NCBI RefSeq assembly: GCF_001475935.1 | Contig: NZ_LDQA01000017.1 | Location: 1 to 33,707, forward strand | Length of the DNA stretch: 33,707 nucleotides | Reading direction: 5' to 3' | Source of the DNA: Aureimonas ureilytica | GTDB lineage: Bacteria; Pseudomonadota; Alphaproteobacteria; Rhizobiales; Rhizobiaceae | Part shown: in pieces, positions 7,065 to 16,302 of the stretch | Layout: each line of letters starts with the position of its first letter | Numbering within the stretch: position 1 is the first letter of the stretch | Made by a program: the position numbers and the translations under genes | Notes under the pieces: generated by a model | Seen by the model: only the letters and a program-made list of their open reading frames with translations | Databases searched by the model: none | What the model was told of the DNA's origin: nothing

Positions 7065-8152
7065 TGAAGCGCTTCCTTGGGTTCGGAGGCTTCAAGCTCT
7101 CCTGCGTCCGTTACAGGGGCGACCTGCGTATAGACTTGACCGAAATCGGCCTCGATCTTGGCCAGGAGCCCGTTGGCCGCCATGGCGTGCGCCACATCGA
7201 TGGCGGCCGCCGTGCCTTCGGCGTCGGCGCTGCCATGGCTCTTGATGACGACGCCGTTCAAGCCGAGGAAGACGCCGCCATTAACCTTGTTGGGGTCCAT
7301 CTTGTCGCGCAGCCGGTCGAAGGCGCTCTTGGCGAAAAGATAGCCGATTTTGGCCATCCAGGTCCGCGTCATGGCGGCGCGCAGATAGGACGCGATCTGC
7401 TTGGCAGTGCCCTCGGCCGTCTTCAGCGCGATATTGCCGGTGAAGCCCTCGGTGACGACCACGTCCACCGTGCCCTTGCCGAGATCGGTGCCTTCCACGA
7501 AGCCGCGGTAATCGAGACCGGCGATCGGCGTTTCCTTGAGAAGACGCCCGGCTTCCTTGACCTCGTCCTGGCCCTTGACCTCCTCGACACCGATATTGAG
7601 GAGGCCGACGGTCGGGCGCTCGATATGGAACAGCGCGCGGGCCATGGCCGCGCCCATCACCGAGAAGTCGATCAGTTGCTGCGAATCGGCCCCGATTGTC
7701 GCGCCGACATCAAGCACGATGCTTTCGCCCCGCAGCGTCGGCCAGATCGCGGCGATGGCGGGCCGTTCGATGTTGGCCATCGTGCGTAGACAGAATTTCG
7801 CCATGGCCATGAGCGCGCCGGTGTTGCCGGCCGAGACGGCGACATCCGCTTCCCCGGTCTTCACAGCCTCGATCGCCTTCCACATGGAGGACTTATGCCG
7901 ACCCTGACGCAGCGCCTGCGAGGGCTTGTCGTCCATGCGCACGGACACCGGGCAATGATGGAACACGGAGCGCGCCGCGAGCTTGGGCAGGCGTGCCAGC
8001 ACCGGGCGTACCACATCCTCCTGCCCGAAGAGAATGAAGCGCATCTCCGGGTGCCGCTCCAGGGCTATCTGCGCTCCGGCCAGAATCACCTCCGGGCCGT
8101 GGTCGCCGCCCATGGCATCCAGGGCGAGGGTGATAGAGGCTTTGGAATCCAA
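7061..8152 (-). CDS. plsX: Phosphate acyltransferase PlsX
   Basis: Peripheral membrane enzyme of 363 aa that makes acyl-phosphate from acyl-ACP, the donor for PlsY in phospholipid synthesis. [18 protein letters not shown] near residues 10-27 is the family's N-terminal signature, and the glycine-rich [12 protein letters not shown] (about 108-119) and [13 protein letters not shown] segments also fit. The only usable in-frame start is a TTG at 8152, preceded by GGAAAG-type purines; no ATG lies near the expected N-terminus, which could keep translation low. It sits 71 nt downstream of the yceD-like gene and overlaps fabH by four bases. rpmF, which lies between yceD and plsX in many bacteria, is absent here. 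Confidence 0.96.
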   Translation of the reverse strand: MDSKASITLALDAMGGDHGPEVILAGAQIALERHPEMRFILFGQEDVVRPVLARLPKLAARSVFHHCPVSVRMDDKPSQALRQGRHKSSMWKAIEAVKTGEADVAVSAGNTGALMAMAKFCLRTMANIERPAIAAIWPTLRGESIVLDVGATIGADSQQLIDFSVMGAAMARALFHIERPTVGLLNIGVEEVKGQDEVKEAGRLLKETPIAGLDYRGFVEGTDLGKGTVDVVVTEGFTGNIALKTAEGTAKQIASYLRAAMTRTWMAKIGYLFAKSAFDRLRDKMDPNKVNGGVFLGLNGVVIKSHGSADAEGTAAAIDVAHAMAANGLLAKIEADFGQVYTQVAPVTDAGELEASEPKEALQ

Positions 8153-8223
8153 AATGGGCTCGCTTTCCGCAATCCGGCCGAAGGCCGGCCTATCGAAGAC
8201 TGGTGTTGGGGGGACCGGATCGG

Positions 8224-8790
8224 TCAGTCGCGCGTCTTTAGCTGACTAAGAGCCGCAAAGGGAGAGACCCGCCCGCCCTGAGGATCGGGATCGGTGTCCA
8301 TGTCCTGAAACTCCGCGCCGTCCGAGCGCGGGTAAGGATCGAGCGCGAGGCCGACAACCTCGGTGAGATAGGCTCCGAGATCGATCCGATCGCCCGTGAA
8401 TGTCTCAGGGATATCCGCGCCTTCCGGGTCGAGATGAAGCTCGCCGTCATCCTGCGGCGCGATGCGCGAGAGTTTCGAGCCATCCGGCACGAAGATGACC
8501 TCGATCCGCTCGTCCATCGCTTCCGGCACGGGGTCGGTCGTGACGACGCAAGCCTGCGTCACCTTTGCCCGCAGCCGGCCCTCGACCTCGACGCCATCGC
8601 GCTTCCAGCGGCGCACCGTCAGATCGGCGGTCAGCGCGTCGACGGAGAGAATGCCGAGCAGCGCCGTCAACTCGCGGCGCTCCTCCTCGCTCGCCTCGAA
8701 GCGAACCGGCATCCCGTTCTGCGGCAGCTTGGCAACGCCCACCTCCAGCTTGAGGGGGGCCGGCTCCAGGTTCGGTTCAGAGCGATTCAT
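8224..8790 (-). CDS. YceD/DUF177 family protein
   Basis: Protein of 188 aa from the DUF177 (YceD) family, linked in other organisms to 23S rRNA accumulation and ribosome assembly. The conserved core is the stretch around residues 75-95 ([13 protein letters not shown]), together with the acidic segment near 150-160 ([14 protein letters not shown], here [13 protein letters not shown]). The family's characteristic cysteine is present in QACVVT. The ATG at 8790 shares one base with the stop of the upstream bc1 chaperone gene, so translation is coupled. It precedes plsX-fabH, the standard yceD neighbourhood, without the usual rpmF. The family call is good; its biochemical role here is inferred from relatives only. 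Confidence 0.88.
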   Translation of the reverse strand: MNRSEPNLEPAPLKLEVGVAKLPQNGMPVRFEASEEERRELTALLGILSVDALTADLTVRRWKRDGVEVEGRLRAKVTQACVVTTDPVPEAMDERIEVIFVPDGSKLSRIAPQDDGELHLDPEGADIPETFTGDRIDLGAYLTEVVGLALDPYPRSDGAEFQDMDTDPDPQGGRVSPFAALSQLKTRD

Positions 8791-9329
8791 CAGGCCTTCG
8801 TTCCACTGTCTGTTTCAAGGCGCCCGGCCAGCAGCCGGTCGGCCGACAGGCTGTCGTACCAGCGCGCGTCATCCATCATATGGGATGCGAGATGCTCGGC
8901 CGCATCGGCCCGCCCGCCCGGCGCATCCGTGAAGGCGCCAGCGCGCAGAACATCGGCCAGCGCCGCTCTATCGCCTACCGAAAGCGGCCCTTCCATGGCG
9001 GCGACGCGTGCATAGAAGCGCGCGGCCAGCGCCCGCATGCGCTTGGGCACCGCCAGATAGCCGATCCCCAGCTCGCGAAGCGAATGGTCGAGATCGGTCA
9101 TGAACCGATCCACCAGATCCTGCGAGAACTCCGCCAGCGACGGGTCGCGCCCGCATCGCCGCAACACGAGGAAAACCTCGATGCAGAGCGATTCGTAGCG
9201 CCCCATCACCGTGTCCGGCAGGCCGCCCTCTTCGAAGCGGGCGGGCTGACGCGCACGCGCGACGACCTGATCCCAGATCGCCTCCACGATATCCCGGTTC
9301 CGACGCCTGCGACGGAAGGCTTCGAGCAT
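8790..9329 (-). CDS. Ubiquinol-cytochrome c chaperone family protein (Cbp3-like)
   Basis: Protein of 179 aa resembling the Cbp3/UQCC1 chaperone family that assists assembly of cytochrome bc1 complexes. Typical features are the basic N-terminus, the segment with RYESLCIEVFLVLRR (about residues 44-58), FSQDLVDRFMTDLDHSLRELGIG (68-90) and the following KRMRALAARFYARV helix. The ATG at 9329 is preferred: it has GGATGCGGA purines upstream and matches family length, while the open frame reaches 19 codons further up. The stop overlaps the yceD-like start by one base. The gene is the first of the minus-strand cluster and is divergent from bamE, so the 177-nt gap between them should hold both promoters. 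Confidence 0.85.
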   Translation of the reverse strand: MLEAFRRRRRNRDIVEAIWDQVVARARQPARFEEGGLPDTVMGRYESLCIEVFLVLRRCGRDPSLAEFSQDLVDRFMTDLDHSLRELGIGYLAVPKRMRALAARFYARVAAMEGPLSVGDRAALADVLRAGAFTDAPGGRADAAEHLASHMMDDARWYDSLSADRLLAGRLETDSGTKA

Positions 9330-9506
9330 TCCGCATCCTATTGCTTGATCCCCAATCCGGTTCGCACGGGCGCGGTACGATTGCAACGCTTCCCAAGGTG
9401 CTTTACCAAGTCGCCATCTATTTAGAGGGCATTTGCCTCAATTTCCGACCATGTCCGGCCCTAAGCGGCGGTCATGTGCTGTCTAGGTTCGGGGAGTAGC
9501 GCCAGC

Positions 9507-10004
9507 GTGAGCGATCTGAAACGAGTTTTGCGTCCCCTGACCCTGGCGGCAGGCCTCGGCGCCAGCTTGGCTCTTGGCGCGTGCCAGACCTCGCAGGTCT
9601 ATAATCAGGGCTATATCGTGGATGAGCAGACCCTGGCGCAGGTGCCGGTCGGCTCCAGCCGCGAGCAGGTTCTTCTGGCGCTCGGCACGCCTTCCACGAC
9701 CGCGACCTTCGACAACGAAGTCTTCTACTATATCTCGCAGAAGCGCGTTCGCCCCGTCGCCTTCATGAACCCGCGCCTCGTGGATCAGCGCGTGCTCGCG
9801 ATCTATTTCAACAAGAACAACACGGTCGATCGCATCGCCAATTACGGGCTCGAGAACGGTCGCATCTTCGACTTCATCTCGCGCACGACGCCGACTTCGG
9901 GCCGCGACACGAGCTTCCTCGGCTCGATCCTGTCCGACAAGGGACCGTCCGGCGGCGACATTCTCGAAAAGATGGGCCGCTCCAGCGTTTCGCCGGGCCG
10001 CTGA
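9507..10004 (+). CDS. bamE: Outer membrane assembly lipoprotein BamE
   Basis: Lipoprotein of 165 aa of the SmpA/OmlA (BamE) family, an accessory subunit of the BAM complex that inserts beta-barrel proteins into the outer membrane. From the GTG at 9507 the signal peptide is short with Lys5-Arg6, and the lipobox LGAC places the lipidated cysteine at residue 26. The BamE domain follows: GSSREQVLLALGTPS (the family's turn), FDNEVFYYISQ and DQRVLAIYFNKNNTVDRIANYGLENGR in order. GGGGAG at 9491-9496 supports the GTG start; an ATG at 9474 in frame would add eleven residues before the signal peptide. A strong hairpin terminator shared with nusB follows at 10054-10085. Confidence 0.92.
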   Translation: MSDLKRVLRPLTLAAGLGASLALGACQTSQVYNQGYIVDEQTLAQVPVGSSREQVLLALGTPSTTATFDNEVFYYISQKRVRPVAFMNPRLVDQRVLAIYFNKNNTVDRIANYGLENGRIFDFISRTTPTSGRDTSFLGSILSDKGPSGGDILEKMGRSSVSPGR

Positions 10005-10052
10005 GTTTCGGATGATGGGCAGGCCGCTTTTGCGGCTTGGCTCCCGCCAACG

Positions 10053-10088
10053 AAAAGGCCGCCGGCATATTGCCGAGCGGCCTTTGGT
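10053..10088. terminator. Bidirectional terminator between bamE and nusB
   Basis: The arms AAAGGCCGC (10054-10062) and GCGGCCTTT (10077-10085) pair perfectly, and an inner CGGCA/TGCCG stem extends the hairpin with one bulge. A and T tracts on both sides suit termination of bamE on plus and of the nusB operon on minus. Confidence 0.8.
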
Positions 10089-10129
10089 TTATCGAAGATG
10101 GAAGGCCGGCGAAGAACCGGCCGTCGGCT

Positions 10130-10624
10130 TCAAGAGCGGGCGCTTGGTCCGCGAGCATCGCCCCGCGCGTTGCGCGCGACGCGGTCGAGCACGGCGTTGA
10201 CGAGGCGCGGTTCTTCGTCGCCGTAGAAAGCCTTGGCAATATCGACATATTCGCTGACGATCACCGCCGTCGGCACATCCTTGCGGCTCGTCACCTCGTA
10301 GGCTCCGGCGCGCAGGATGGCGCGCAACGTCGTGTCGAGGCGCGACAGCGGCCAGTCGGAGGTCAGCGCCGAATGGATCAATGGGTCGATCGTGGTCTGC
10401 GCGCGCACGACGCCGGAGACGATGTCGCGGAACCAGGCCGCGTCGGCCTCGCGATACATGTCCCCGTCCAGTTCCCGGCCGAGGCGGAAGGATTCGTATT
10501 CCGCCACCGTTTCGAGAAGGCTCGTTCCGCCCACATCCATCTGATAGAGCGCCTGAACGGCGGCGAGGCGCGCCGCGCCGCGCTTGTTGGCGGGGCGCAC
10601 GGTTTTCGGATCGACGTCGGACAT
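10130..10624 (-). CDS. nusB: Transcription antitermination factor NusB
   Basis: All-helical RNA-binding protein of 164 aa that, with NusE (ribosomal protein S10), binds boxA of rRNA leaders and supports antitermination and ribosome assembly. Family landmarks are [16 protein letters not shown] at 15-30, [29 protein letters not shown] (about 82-110) and [30 protein letters not shown] near 121-150. The start lies three bases after the ribH stop. It is the last gene of the rib cluster, the common ribH-nusB arrangement, and ends at a strong terminator shared with bamE. The short N-terminal extension before residue 14 is usual for alphaproteobacteria. Confidence 0.97.
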   Translation of the reverse strand: MSDVDPKTVRPANKRGAARLAAVQALYQMDVGGTSLLETVAEYESFRLGRELDGDMYREADAAWFRDIVSGVVRAQTTIDPLIHSALTSDWPLSRLDTTLRAILRAGAYEVTSRKDVPTAVIVSEYVDIAKAFYGDEEPRLVNAVLDRVARNARGDARGPSARS

Positions 10625-10627
10625 GGC

Positions 10628-11074
10628 TCAGCCCCCAAATCGCTGGCGCAGAGCGATCATGGTGAGCGCCGCTTCGGCTGCCGCCGCACCCTTGTTCTTG
10701 CGATCGGGCCGCGCGCGCTCCAGCGCCTGCGCCTCGTTCTCGACCGTCAGAATGCCGTTGCCGATGGCCACACCGTCCTGCACCGTCAGGTCCATGATGG
10801 CGCGGCTGGACTCGTTGGACACGACCTCGAAGTGATAGGTCTCACCGCGAAGCACCGAACCAAGGGCGACGAAACCGTCATACTCACGCCCGCCTTCTTC
10901 GGCGCCGGCGAGAGCGAAGGCGATGGCCGCTGGGATCTCCAGAGCGCCAGGAACGGTCACGACCTCATAGGTCGCGCCAGCGGCGTCGAGATGCGCCTTG
11001 GCGCCTTCAAGGAGGAAGTCTGCGAGGTGATCGTAGAAACGAGCTTCCACGACCAGAATATGCGGCGCCGACAT
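10628..11074 (-). CDS. ribH: 6,7-dimethyl-8-ribityllumazine synthase
   Basis: Lumazine synthase of 148 aa, condensing 5-amino-6-ribitylaminouracil with 3,4-dihydroxy-2-butanone 4-phosphate in the penultimate riboflavin step. Family motifs are [17 protein letters not shown] near 9-25, [11 protein letters not shown] (41-51) and [22 protein letters not shown] (about 72-93) with the catalytic histidine. GGAAGG upstream of the ATG at 11074 is a good Shine-Dalgarno. It follows ribE after 141 nt containing a terminator-like hairpin, so it may have its own promoter, and lies three bases before nusB. The protein forms pentamers or icosahedra in relatives. Confidence 0.97.
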   Translation of the reverse strand: MSAPHILVVEARFYDHLADFLLEGAKAHLDAAGATYEVVTVPGALEIPAAIAFALAGAEEGGREYDGFVALGSVLRGETYHFEVVSNESSRAIMDLTVQDGVAIGNGILTVENEAQALERARPDRKNKGAAAAEAALTMIALRQRFGG

Positions 11075-11145
11075 GCGGGGAACCTTCCAATAAGCGAAGC
11101 GGCGACACTCGGCTGAGGGAGGACCGGGCTCGGCACGCGACTATT

Positions 11146-11185
11146 CAACAAAGGCAAGGGCCGGCCGGCATCAGCCGATCGGCCC
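11146..11185 (-). terminator. Terminator-like hairpin between ribE and ribH
   Basis: A 6-bp outer stem (11158-11163 with 11180-11185) and a 4-bp inner stem (11166-11169 with 11174-11177) flank a 2x2 internal loop and a tetraloop. On minus it is followed by TTGCCTTTGTTG, an interrupted T-rich tail. It could end or attenuate the glyA-nrdR-ribDE transcript before ribH-nusB. No FMN riboswitch fold is visible. Confidence 0.4.
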
Positions 11186-11215
11186 GAAACTTAACCGATA
11201 CGGCAACACGCGACG

Positions 11216-11830
11216 TCAGGCGGCGCGGCCAGTACCGAACAGACGTTCCGCATAGCGCGCAATCTGATCGACCTCAAGGTTCACCGAATCGCCAACCTTC
11301 TTTTCGCCCCAGGTGGTTACTTCCAGCGAATGGCGGATCAGGAGAACATCGAAACGCCGATCGTCCACGCCATTCACCGTGAGCGACGTACCATCGAGGC
11401 AGACGGAGCCCTTGGGCGCGATATAGCGGGCGAGCGACTCCGGCGCTTCGAGCGTGAAGCGAACGGCCTCGCCCTCGTCCTCGCGCGCCACGATCTGGGC
11501 TTGCCCGTCCACATGGCCGGAGACGAGATGCCCCCCCAGCTCGTCACCGACCTTCAACGCCCGCTCCAGATTGAGCCGCGTGCCCTCGCCCCAGCTACCG
11601 GCCGTCGTCAGACGCAGCGCCTCCTCCCAGGCCTCCATCTCGAACCAGCGGCTGCTGGTGCCGCTTTCGGGCAGCTTCGTTACCGTCAGGCAAACGCCCG
11701 AGCAGCTGATCGATGCGCCGATCAGAATGGTGCTTGGATCGTAGATCGTTTCGACCCGGAAGCGCCGTCCCTCGTCCAGCGCTTCAGTGGAAACGATACG
11801 GCCTATATCCGAAACGATACCCGTGAACAT
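11216..11830 (-). CDS. ribE: Riboflavin synthase alpha chain
   Basis: Riboflavin synthase of 204 aa, dismuting two lumazine molecules to riboflavin and a pyrimidine. It has the usual two tandem lumazine-binding beta-barrel repeats: the first begins with [10 protein letters not shown] and contains SCSGVCLTV (about 40-48), the second begins with GHLVSGHVDG (about 93-102) and contains CLDGTSLTVNGV. The ATG at 11830 is chosen because it gives the invariant MFTGI start and a one-base overlap with the ribD stop; a frame extension of seven codons upstream is not conserved. It is translationally coupled to ribD and followed by a hairpin before ribH. Length is normal. Confidence 0.96.
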   Translation of the reverse strand: MFTGIVSDIGRIVSTEALDEGRRFRVETIYDPSTILIGASISCSGVCLTVTKLPESGTSSRWFEMEAWEEALRLTTAGSWGEGTRLNLERALKVGDELGGHLVSGHVDGQAQIVAREDEGEAVRFTLEAPESLARYIAPKGSVCLDGTSLTVNGVDDRRFDVLLIRHSLEVTTWGEKKVGDSVNLEVDQIARYAERLFGTGRAA

Positions 11831-12921
11831 CAGCGGGGTGACCTTTCCCATTCGATCCAGCGATCATCGCCGAACTCTTCGTCGCTTTTCCGGAGAAAGC
11901 CAGACAACGCGTTCAACCCTGCCGGCATCGCAACACCGGGGCCGCCGATCCCATGCCGCGAGCGAACCAGGATCACACGATCCACCAGATCGGCTTTCAG
12001 GAGGCTTTGTGCAAGGATCGGACCGCCCTCCAGAAGCAGGGTCGCGATCCCGAGCGGCACGAGACCGATCAGAAAGCTCCGCAAATCCCCCGCTCCGGCG
12101 CTAATGATCCGCGCCTTGCGAGCTTCGAAGGGCGCGAGGCGCGCCGCCTCCGCGACATCGGTCGCGATGAAGGTCGGTACGCTTTCCGCCGTGTCGATCA
12201 GCGGATGATCGAGCGGCAGGCGCAAATGGCGATCGAGTACGATCCGTCGCGGCGAACGAGACTCCAGCCCCGGAAGACGGCAGGTCAGAAGCGGGCGATC
12301 CGCGACCGCCGTGCCAAAGCCCACCAAAATCGCGTCCATTTCCGCGCGCAGGAGATGGGTCTGACACCGGGCGATCGCACCCGAGATCGCCACCTGCCCC
12401 TCACCCACGCGCCCGACGAAACCTTCGCTGGAGACGGCCATCTTGAGGGTAACGAAGGGCCGGCCGCGCCGGATGCGCGACAAGAAACCCTCGAAGGAGC
12501 GCTCGCCGTTCGGAGGAAGTAAAAGTTGGTCCACAAGAACGCCGGCCCGGCGCAGGATCGCCGCGCCCTCGCCGTTCACGCGCGGATCGGGGTCGCTCGC
12601 GCCATACACGACCCGCCGCACGCCCGCTTCCACCAGCGCGTCGGCGCAAGGCGACGTCCGCCCGTGATGGGCACAGGGCTCCAGCGTCACATAGGCCGTG
12701 GCGCCGCGCGCAGCCGATCCTGCCTCGGCCAGCGCCACGCGCTCGGCATGGGGCCGCCCGCCATGCGCCGTCACGCCGTGCCCTACCACGCGCCCATCCC
12801 CTGAGACGATCAGCGCGCCCACAGAGGGATTGTCCGCCGTCAGGCCGACATGGCGACGCGACAGGCGAAGCGCGGCGGCCATCCAGCGTTCGTCATCGGC
12901 CTGCATGTCAGGCCCGGTCAT
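11830..12921 (-). CDS. ribD: Bifunctional riboflavin deaminase/reductase
   Basis: Bifunctional enzyme of up to 363 aa carrying out the deamination and side-chain reduction of the pyrimidine intermediate of riboflavin synthesis. The deaminase domain (about 10-145) shows the zinc site HAE at 58-60 and [11 protein letters not shown] with Cys83 and Cys92. The reductase domain (about 152-363) begins after [20 protein letters not shown] and ends in LLEGG-containing strands. The ATG at 12921 overlaps nrdR by 14 bases; a second ATG at 12906 starts one base after the nrdR stop region and is an equally likely start, since neither has a clear Shine-Dalgarno. It shares one base with ribE, showing coupling. 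Confidence 0.95.
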   Translation of the reverse strand: MTGPDMQADDERWMAAALRLSRRHVGLTADNPSVGALIVSGDGRVVGHGVTAHGGRPHAERVALAEAGSAARGATAYVTLEPCAHHGRTSPCADALVEAGVRRVVYGASDPDPRVNGEGAAILRRAGVLVDQLLLPPNGERSFEGFLSRIRRGRPFVTLKMAVSSEGFVGRVGEGQVAISGAIARCQTHLLRAEMDAILVGFGTAVADRPLLTCRLPGLESRSPRRIVLDRHLRLPLDHPLIDTAESVPTFIATDVAEAARLAPFEARKARIISAGAGDLRSFLIGLVPLGIATLLLEGGPILAQSLLKADLVDRVILVRSRHGIGGPGVAMPAGLNALSGFLRKSDEEFGDDRWIEWERSPR

Positions 12922-13390
12922 CGTCGGAGGCGGCGATCGGATCGCTTTTCAGCTCCTCGATCACCGATGCGAAATCCTTGGCCTCGCGGAAATCGCGATA
13001 GACGGAAGCGAAGCGGACATAGGCGACATCGTCCAACTGACGCAGCGCGTCCATGACCAGCCGCCCGACCAGCTCGGACGGCACGTCCGTTTCGCCGCTG
13101 GATTCCAGTTGGCGAATGATGCCGGAAATCATGCGCTCGGCCCGCTCGGGATCGACGGGCCGCTTGCGCATGGCCGTGTGAACCGAGCGCGCGAGCTTCT
13201 CGCGCTCGAAGGGCACGCGCCGCCCCGACTTCTTCACCACCATGAGATCGCGCAATTGCACGCGCTCGAAGGTCGTGAAGCGGCCATTGCAGTCCGGGCA
13301 GATTCGCCGGCGCCGGATCGCCCCGCCGTCTTCGGCGGGGCGGGAATCCTTCACCTGGCTGTCCTGCGAGCCGCAAAAGGGACAGCGCAT
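12908..13390 (-). CDS. nrdR: Transcriptional repressor NrdR
   Basis: Repressor of 160 aa that binds NrdR boxes upstream of ribonucleotide reductase genes in response to ATP/dATP. The N-terminal zinc ribbon has Cys3, Cys6, Cys31 and Cys34 (RCPFC and ICPDC), followed by an ATP-cone domain from about residue 49 to 139 beginning [16 protein letters not shown]. The acidic C-terminal tail is usual. It lies nine bases after glyA and overlaps or abuts ribD, the standard glyA-nrdR-ribD order. No NrdR box is expected in its own neighbourhood, since its targets are nrd genes elsewhere. Confidence 0.97.
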   Translation of the reverse strand: MRCPFCGSQDSQVKDSRPAEDGGAIRRRRICPDCNGRFTTFERVQLRDLMVVKKSGRRVPFEREKLARSVHTAMRKRPVDPERAERMISGIIRQLESSGETDVPSELVGRLVMDALRQLDDVAYVRFASVYRDFREAKDFASVIEELKSDPIAASDDDRA

Positions 13391-13399
13391 GAAAGCCGA

Positions 13400-14719
13400 T
13401 CAGCCGAGATTGGCGTAGATCGGGAAGCGCTCGGTCAAGGCCTCGACCTTGCTCTTCACAGCCGCCTCGACGCTGGCATTGCCCTCATCGGAATTGGCCG
13501 ACTTCAGGCCGTCGAGCACCTCGACGATCAGACGGCCGACCTCTTCGAACTCCGCCGTGCCGAAGCCGCGGGTGGTCGCAGCCGGTGTGCCGACGCGGAT
13601 ACCCGAGGTGATGGTCGGCTTTTCCGGGTCGTTGGGCACGCCGTTCTTGTTGCAGGTGATGCCGGCCCGGCCGAGCGCGACTTCCGACACCTTGCCCGTC
13701 AGCATCTTGGGGCGCAGATCGACCAGCATCAGATGCGTGTCGGTTCCGCCCGAGACGATGTCGAGACCGCCATCGCGCAGCACGGCGGCCAGCGCCTTGG
13801 CATTGTCCACCACGGCCTTGATGTAGGTGCGGTAGCTCGGCTGCAGCGCCTCGCCGAAGGCAACGGCCTTGCCGGCGATCACATGCATGAGCGGGCCGCC
13901 CTGCAGGCCGGGGAAGATCGCCGAATTGATCTTCTTGGCGATGTCCTCGTCATTGGTCAGCACGAGTCCGCCGCGCGGGCCGCGCAGGGTCTTGTGCGTG
14001 GTCGAGGTCGCGACATGGGCGTGCGGGAACGGGCTCGGATGCTGACCGCCCGCCACGAGGCCGGCGAAATGGGCCATATCCACCCAGAAGAAGGCGCCGA
14101 CCGCGTCCGCGATCTGGCGGAAGCGCGCGAAATCGATCTGGCGCGAATAGGCCGAGCCGCCCGCGATGATGATGTCGGGCTTGTGCTCGTGGGCCAGACG
14201 CTCGACCTGATCGTAGTCGATGAGGCCGGTTTCGAGATCGAGTCCGTACTGAACCGCGTTGAACCAGCGGCCCGAAAGATTCGGCTTGGCACCGTGCGTC
14301 AGATGGCCGCCAGCGTCGAGGCTCATGCCCAGAATCGTCGCACCCGGCTTGGACAGCGCCATGAGAACGGCCTGATTGGCCTGCGAGCCGCTATTGGGCT
14401 GAACATTGGCGAAGCCGCAGCCGAACAGCTGCTTGGCGCGATCGATGGCCAGCTGCTCCGCCACGTCAACGAACTCGCAGCCGCCGTAATAGCGACGGCC
14501 AGGATAGCCCTCGGCATATTTGTTCGTCAGCACCGAGCCCTGCGCTTCCAGCACGGCGCGCGAGACGATGTTTTCGGAGGCGATCAGTTCGATCTCATGC
14601 TGCTGGCGATGCAACTCGTTGCGCATCGCGGCAAAGAGATCGGGATCGACAGTCGCGATGCCGTCGCCGAAGAACGGGTCGTGACGGGGCGACGTGTCCA
14701 GTACGGGCGCTTGCGACAT
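13400..14719 (-). CDS. glyA: Serine hydroxymethyltransferase
   Basis: PLP enzyme of 439 aa interconverting serine and glycine with transfer of a one-carbon unit to tetrahydrofolate. Signature segments are LIASENIVS at 45-53, [13 protein letters not shown] at 68-80, and [13 protein letters not shown] with the PLP lysine at Lys243; DMAHFAGL at 214-221 binds the cofactor. Length matches the family. A strong AGGAGG Shine-Dalgarno precedes the ATG at 14719. It is the first gene of the glyA-nrdR-ribD-ribE cluster, and the promoter is expected in the roughly 100 nt up to the terminator of the L,D-transpeptidase gene. Confidence 0.97.
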   Translation of the reverse strand: MSQAPVLDTSPRHDPFFGDGIATVDPDLFAAMRNELHRQQHEIELIASENIVSRAVLEAQGSVLTNKYAEGYPGRRYYGGCEFVDVAEQLAIDRAKQLFGCGFANVQPNSGSQANQAVLMALSKPGATILGMSLDAGGHLTHGAKPNLSGRWFNAVQYGLDLETGLIDYDQVERLAHEHKPDIIIAGGSAYSRQIDFARFRQIADAVGAFFWVDMAHFAGLVAGGQHPSPFPHAHVATSTTHKTLRGPRGGLVLTNDEDIAKKINSAIFPGLQGGPLMHVIAGKAVAFGEALQPSYRTYIKAVVDNAKALAAVLRDGGLDIVSGGTDTHLMLVDLRPKMLTGKVSEVALGRAGITCNKNGVPNDPEKPTITSGIRVGTPAATTRGFGTAEFEEVGRLIVEVLDGLKSANSDEGNASVEAAVKSKVEALTERFPIYANLG

Positions 14720-14817
14720 GGGAACCTCCTGATCGCCGCCGGAAACGATCCATATCCGGCCGGTTTCGCGCGCTTAACACGTTCTGCAGCCTTGGCCAAC
14801 CGGATGATGTCCAACGT

Positions 14818-14844
14818 AAAAAGGCCGGACACTAGGTCCGACCT
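14818..14844 (-). terminator. Intrinsic terminator of the L,D-transpeptidase gene
   Basis: On minus a 9-bp stem (14836-14844 with 14822-14830, one G-U pair) closes a 5-nt loop and runs into TTTTT at 14822-14818. It lies 37 nt downstream of the stop codon of the transpeptidase gene. Confidence 0.75.
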
Positions 14845-14880
14845 GTTTTGTCGTAAGCAGGAAAAATCCAGCGAAAAAAT

Positions 14881-16212
14881 TCAGTAAGGCAGGTCGGCGC
14901 TCGCCTGCTCGCCGACCGAATAGGCCGTGGTCTGGAGACGATTCATGGCCAGCTGCGCGTCGCCGTCGAGATGGTAGATGTCGTCGCGGAACTGCACCAC
15001 GGTCGGCTCGGTCGCCCAGGCCGTGAGATAGGTGAAGTGCAGCGGCACCGGGTTCGGGAAGTTCACGTCCTGCCTGGTGCGGGCCGCGATCGTCTTTTCG
15101 ATCGCCGCGCGGTCCCAGCCCGGCGTGTCTTTCGCCAGCCAGACGATGAGGTCGCGCACGTTCTGAACGCGCACGCAGCCCGACGATTCGAAGCGCATCA
15201 GCTGTGAGAAGACGCTCTGCTGCGGCGTGTCGTGCATGTAGACCGAATAAGGATTCGGGAAGTTGATCTTCACCGACGACATGGCGTTCATTCGGCCCGG
15301 ATTCTGGCGGAACAGATATTTCACCGCCTCGTCCGAATGCCAGTTGATGGATTCGGGCGGAATGACGCCGCCATCCGGCCCGTAGATGATGATGTCGTTG
15401 CGCGTGAGGTAGGTCGGGTCCTTCTGCATCAGCGGAATGATGTCCTTGCGGACGATCGAAGCCGGCGCATGCCAGTAGGGATTGAGGTTAAGATTGGTGA
15501 TCTTCGAGTCGAGAATCGGCGTCTGACGGTCGATCTTGCCAACGACCGCCGTGTGACGCTGCACCACGCGGCCGTTCTCGACAGCCTCAATGGCGGCCGC
15601 GGGGATGTTGACCATCACGAACCGGCCGACATCGGGCTGAATCTTCTGGAGACGGTCGATGTTCTTGTAGAGCTGATTCAGGCGCACGTCGGCCGGCACG
15701 TTCAGCGCCTTCCACGTGTATTCGCCCACCGTGCCGTCGGCCGGCAGACCGTGGCGCGCCTGGAAACGCTTCACCGCCGCATCGACATAGGTGTCGAAGG
15801 CCGTCGAGTTGCCGGCTTGGCGATCCAGATCGCCGGAGATGGCGAGGCGCTGGCGCAGCGCGGGAACCGCCGGGCTTTCCGCGCCCACCGCCAGCTTGCC
15901 GGCATCGGGAATGCTCGGCCAGCCGCCCGCGTTGACGATCTCCTGATAATGGCCGGCCGCCTGCTGCATCGAGCTCAGCGTTTCAGGCGAAAAGACCGGC
16001 TGATAGGAGGCGACATTGCGCACGCTCGCCGCGCGCGTGTCGAACTGGTCCGTCCAGCCTCCGCGATTGGGCGCGGCCAGAACACCGTCCAGCGCGCTCT
16101 GGGCGCGCGCGGCCCCCGCAAAAGCCGCCGCGCCGGCTGCGGTCGCCGCACCCGCCAGAAAACGGCGCCGCGACAAGCCATTCTGCATCCGGTCGGTCTC
16201 GCTCTTCGTCAT
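14881..16212 (-). CDS. ldtP: Tat-exported L,D-transpeptidase (LdtP type)
   Basis: Periplasmic peptidoglycan enzyme of 443 aa expected to form 3-3 crosslinks or attach outer-membrane proteins. The N-terminus has a Tat signal: SRRRFLAG at 14-21, an alanine-rich hydrophobic stretch and a cleavage site near ARAQS. A peptidoglycan-binding helical module lies at about 135-172 (DAAVKRFQARHGLPADGTVG). The YkuD catalytic domain spans about 196-360, with His327 and the SSGCVRV motif holding Cys346 and Arg348. The ATG at 16212 has a GAGAGGG Shine-Dalgarno; an ATG at 16245 with AAGG is an alternative and adds 11 residues. The adjacent upstream gene encodes an LdtR-like regulator, which controls this transpeptidase in Liberibacter and Sinorhizobium. 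The symbol follows those relatives. Confidence 0.9.
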   Translation of the reverse strand: MTKSETDRMQNGLSRRRFLAGAATAAGAAAFAGAARAQSALDGVLAAPNRGGWTDQFDTRAASVRNVASYQPVFSPETLSSMQQAAGHYQEIVNAGGWPSIPDAGKLAVGAESPAVPALRQRLAISGDLDRQAGNSTAFDTYVDAAVKRFQARHGLPADGTVGEYTWKALNVPADVRLNQLYKNIDRLQKIQPDVGRFVMVNIPAAAIEAVENGRVVQRHTAVVGKIDRQTPILDSKITNLNLNPYWHAPASIVRKDIIPLMQKDPTYLTRNDIIIYGPDGGVIPPESINWHSDEAVKYLFRQNPGRMNAMSSVKINFPNPYSVYMHDTPQQSVFSQLMRFESSGCVRVQNVRDLIVWLAKDTPGWDRAAIEKTIAARTRQDVNFPNPVPLHFTYLTAWATEPTVVQFRDDIYHLDGDAQLAMNRLQTTAYSVGEQASADLPY

Positions 16213-16302
16213 GAAACCCTCTCGATATGGTTCTCGCTCGTTCATGCTTGCCTTTTCATAAAGGACGCATGGTAAACCAAAGTGAAACGAGCGGCACACG
16301 AT

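Noticed and set aside
8153-8223. rpmF between the yceD-like gene and plsX
   Set aside because: The 71-nt gap is too short for rpmF (about 60 codons) and shows no ribosomal protein L32 zinc-finger motif.
11075-11215. FMN riboswitch in the rib cluster
   Set aside because: The gap holds a simple hairpin; none of the conserved multi-stem RFN core was seen, and none upstream of ribD either.
12698-14887. 729-codon open frame on plus across ribD, nrdR and glyA
   Set aside because: It covers three well-defined minus-strand genes and has no family features.
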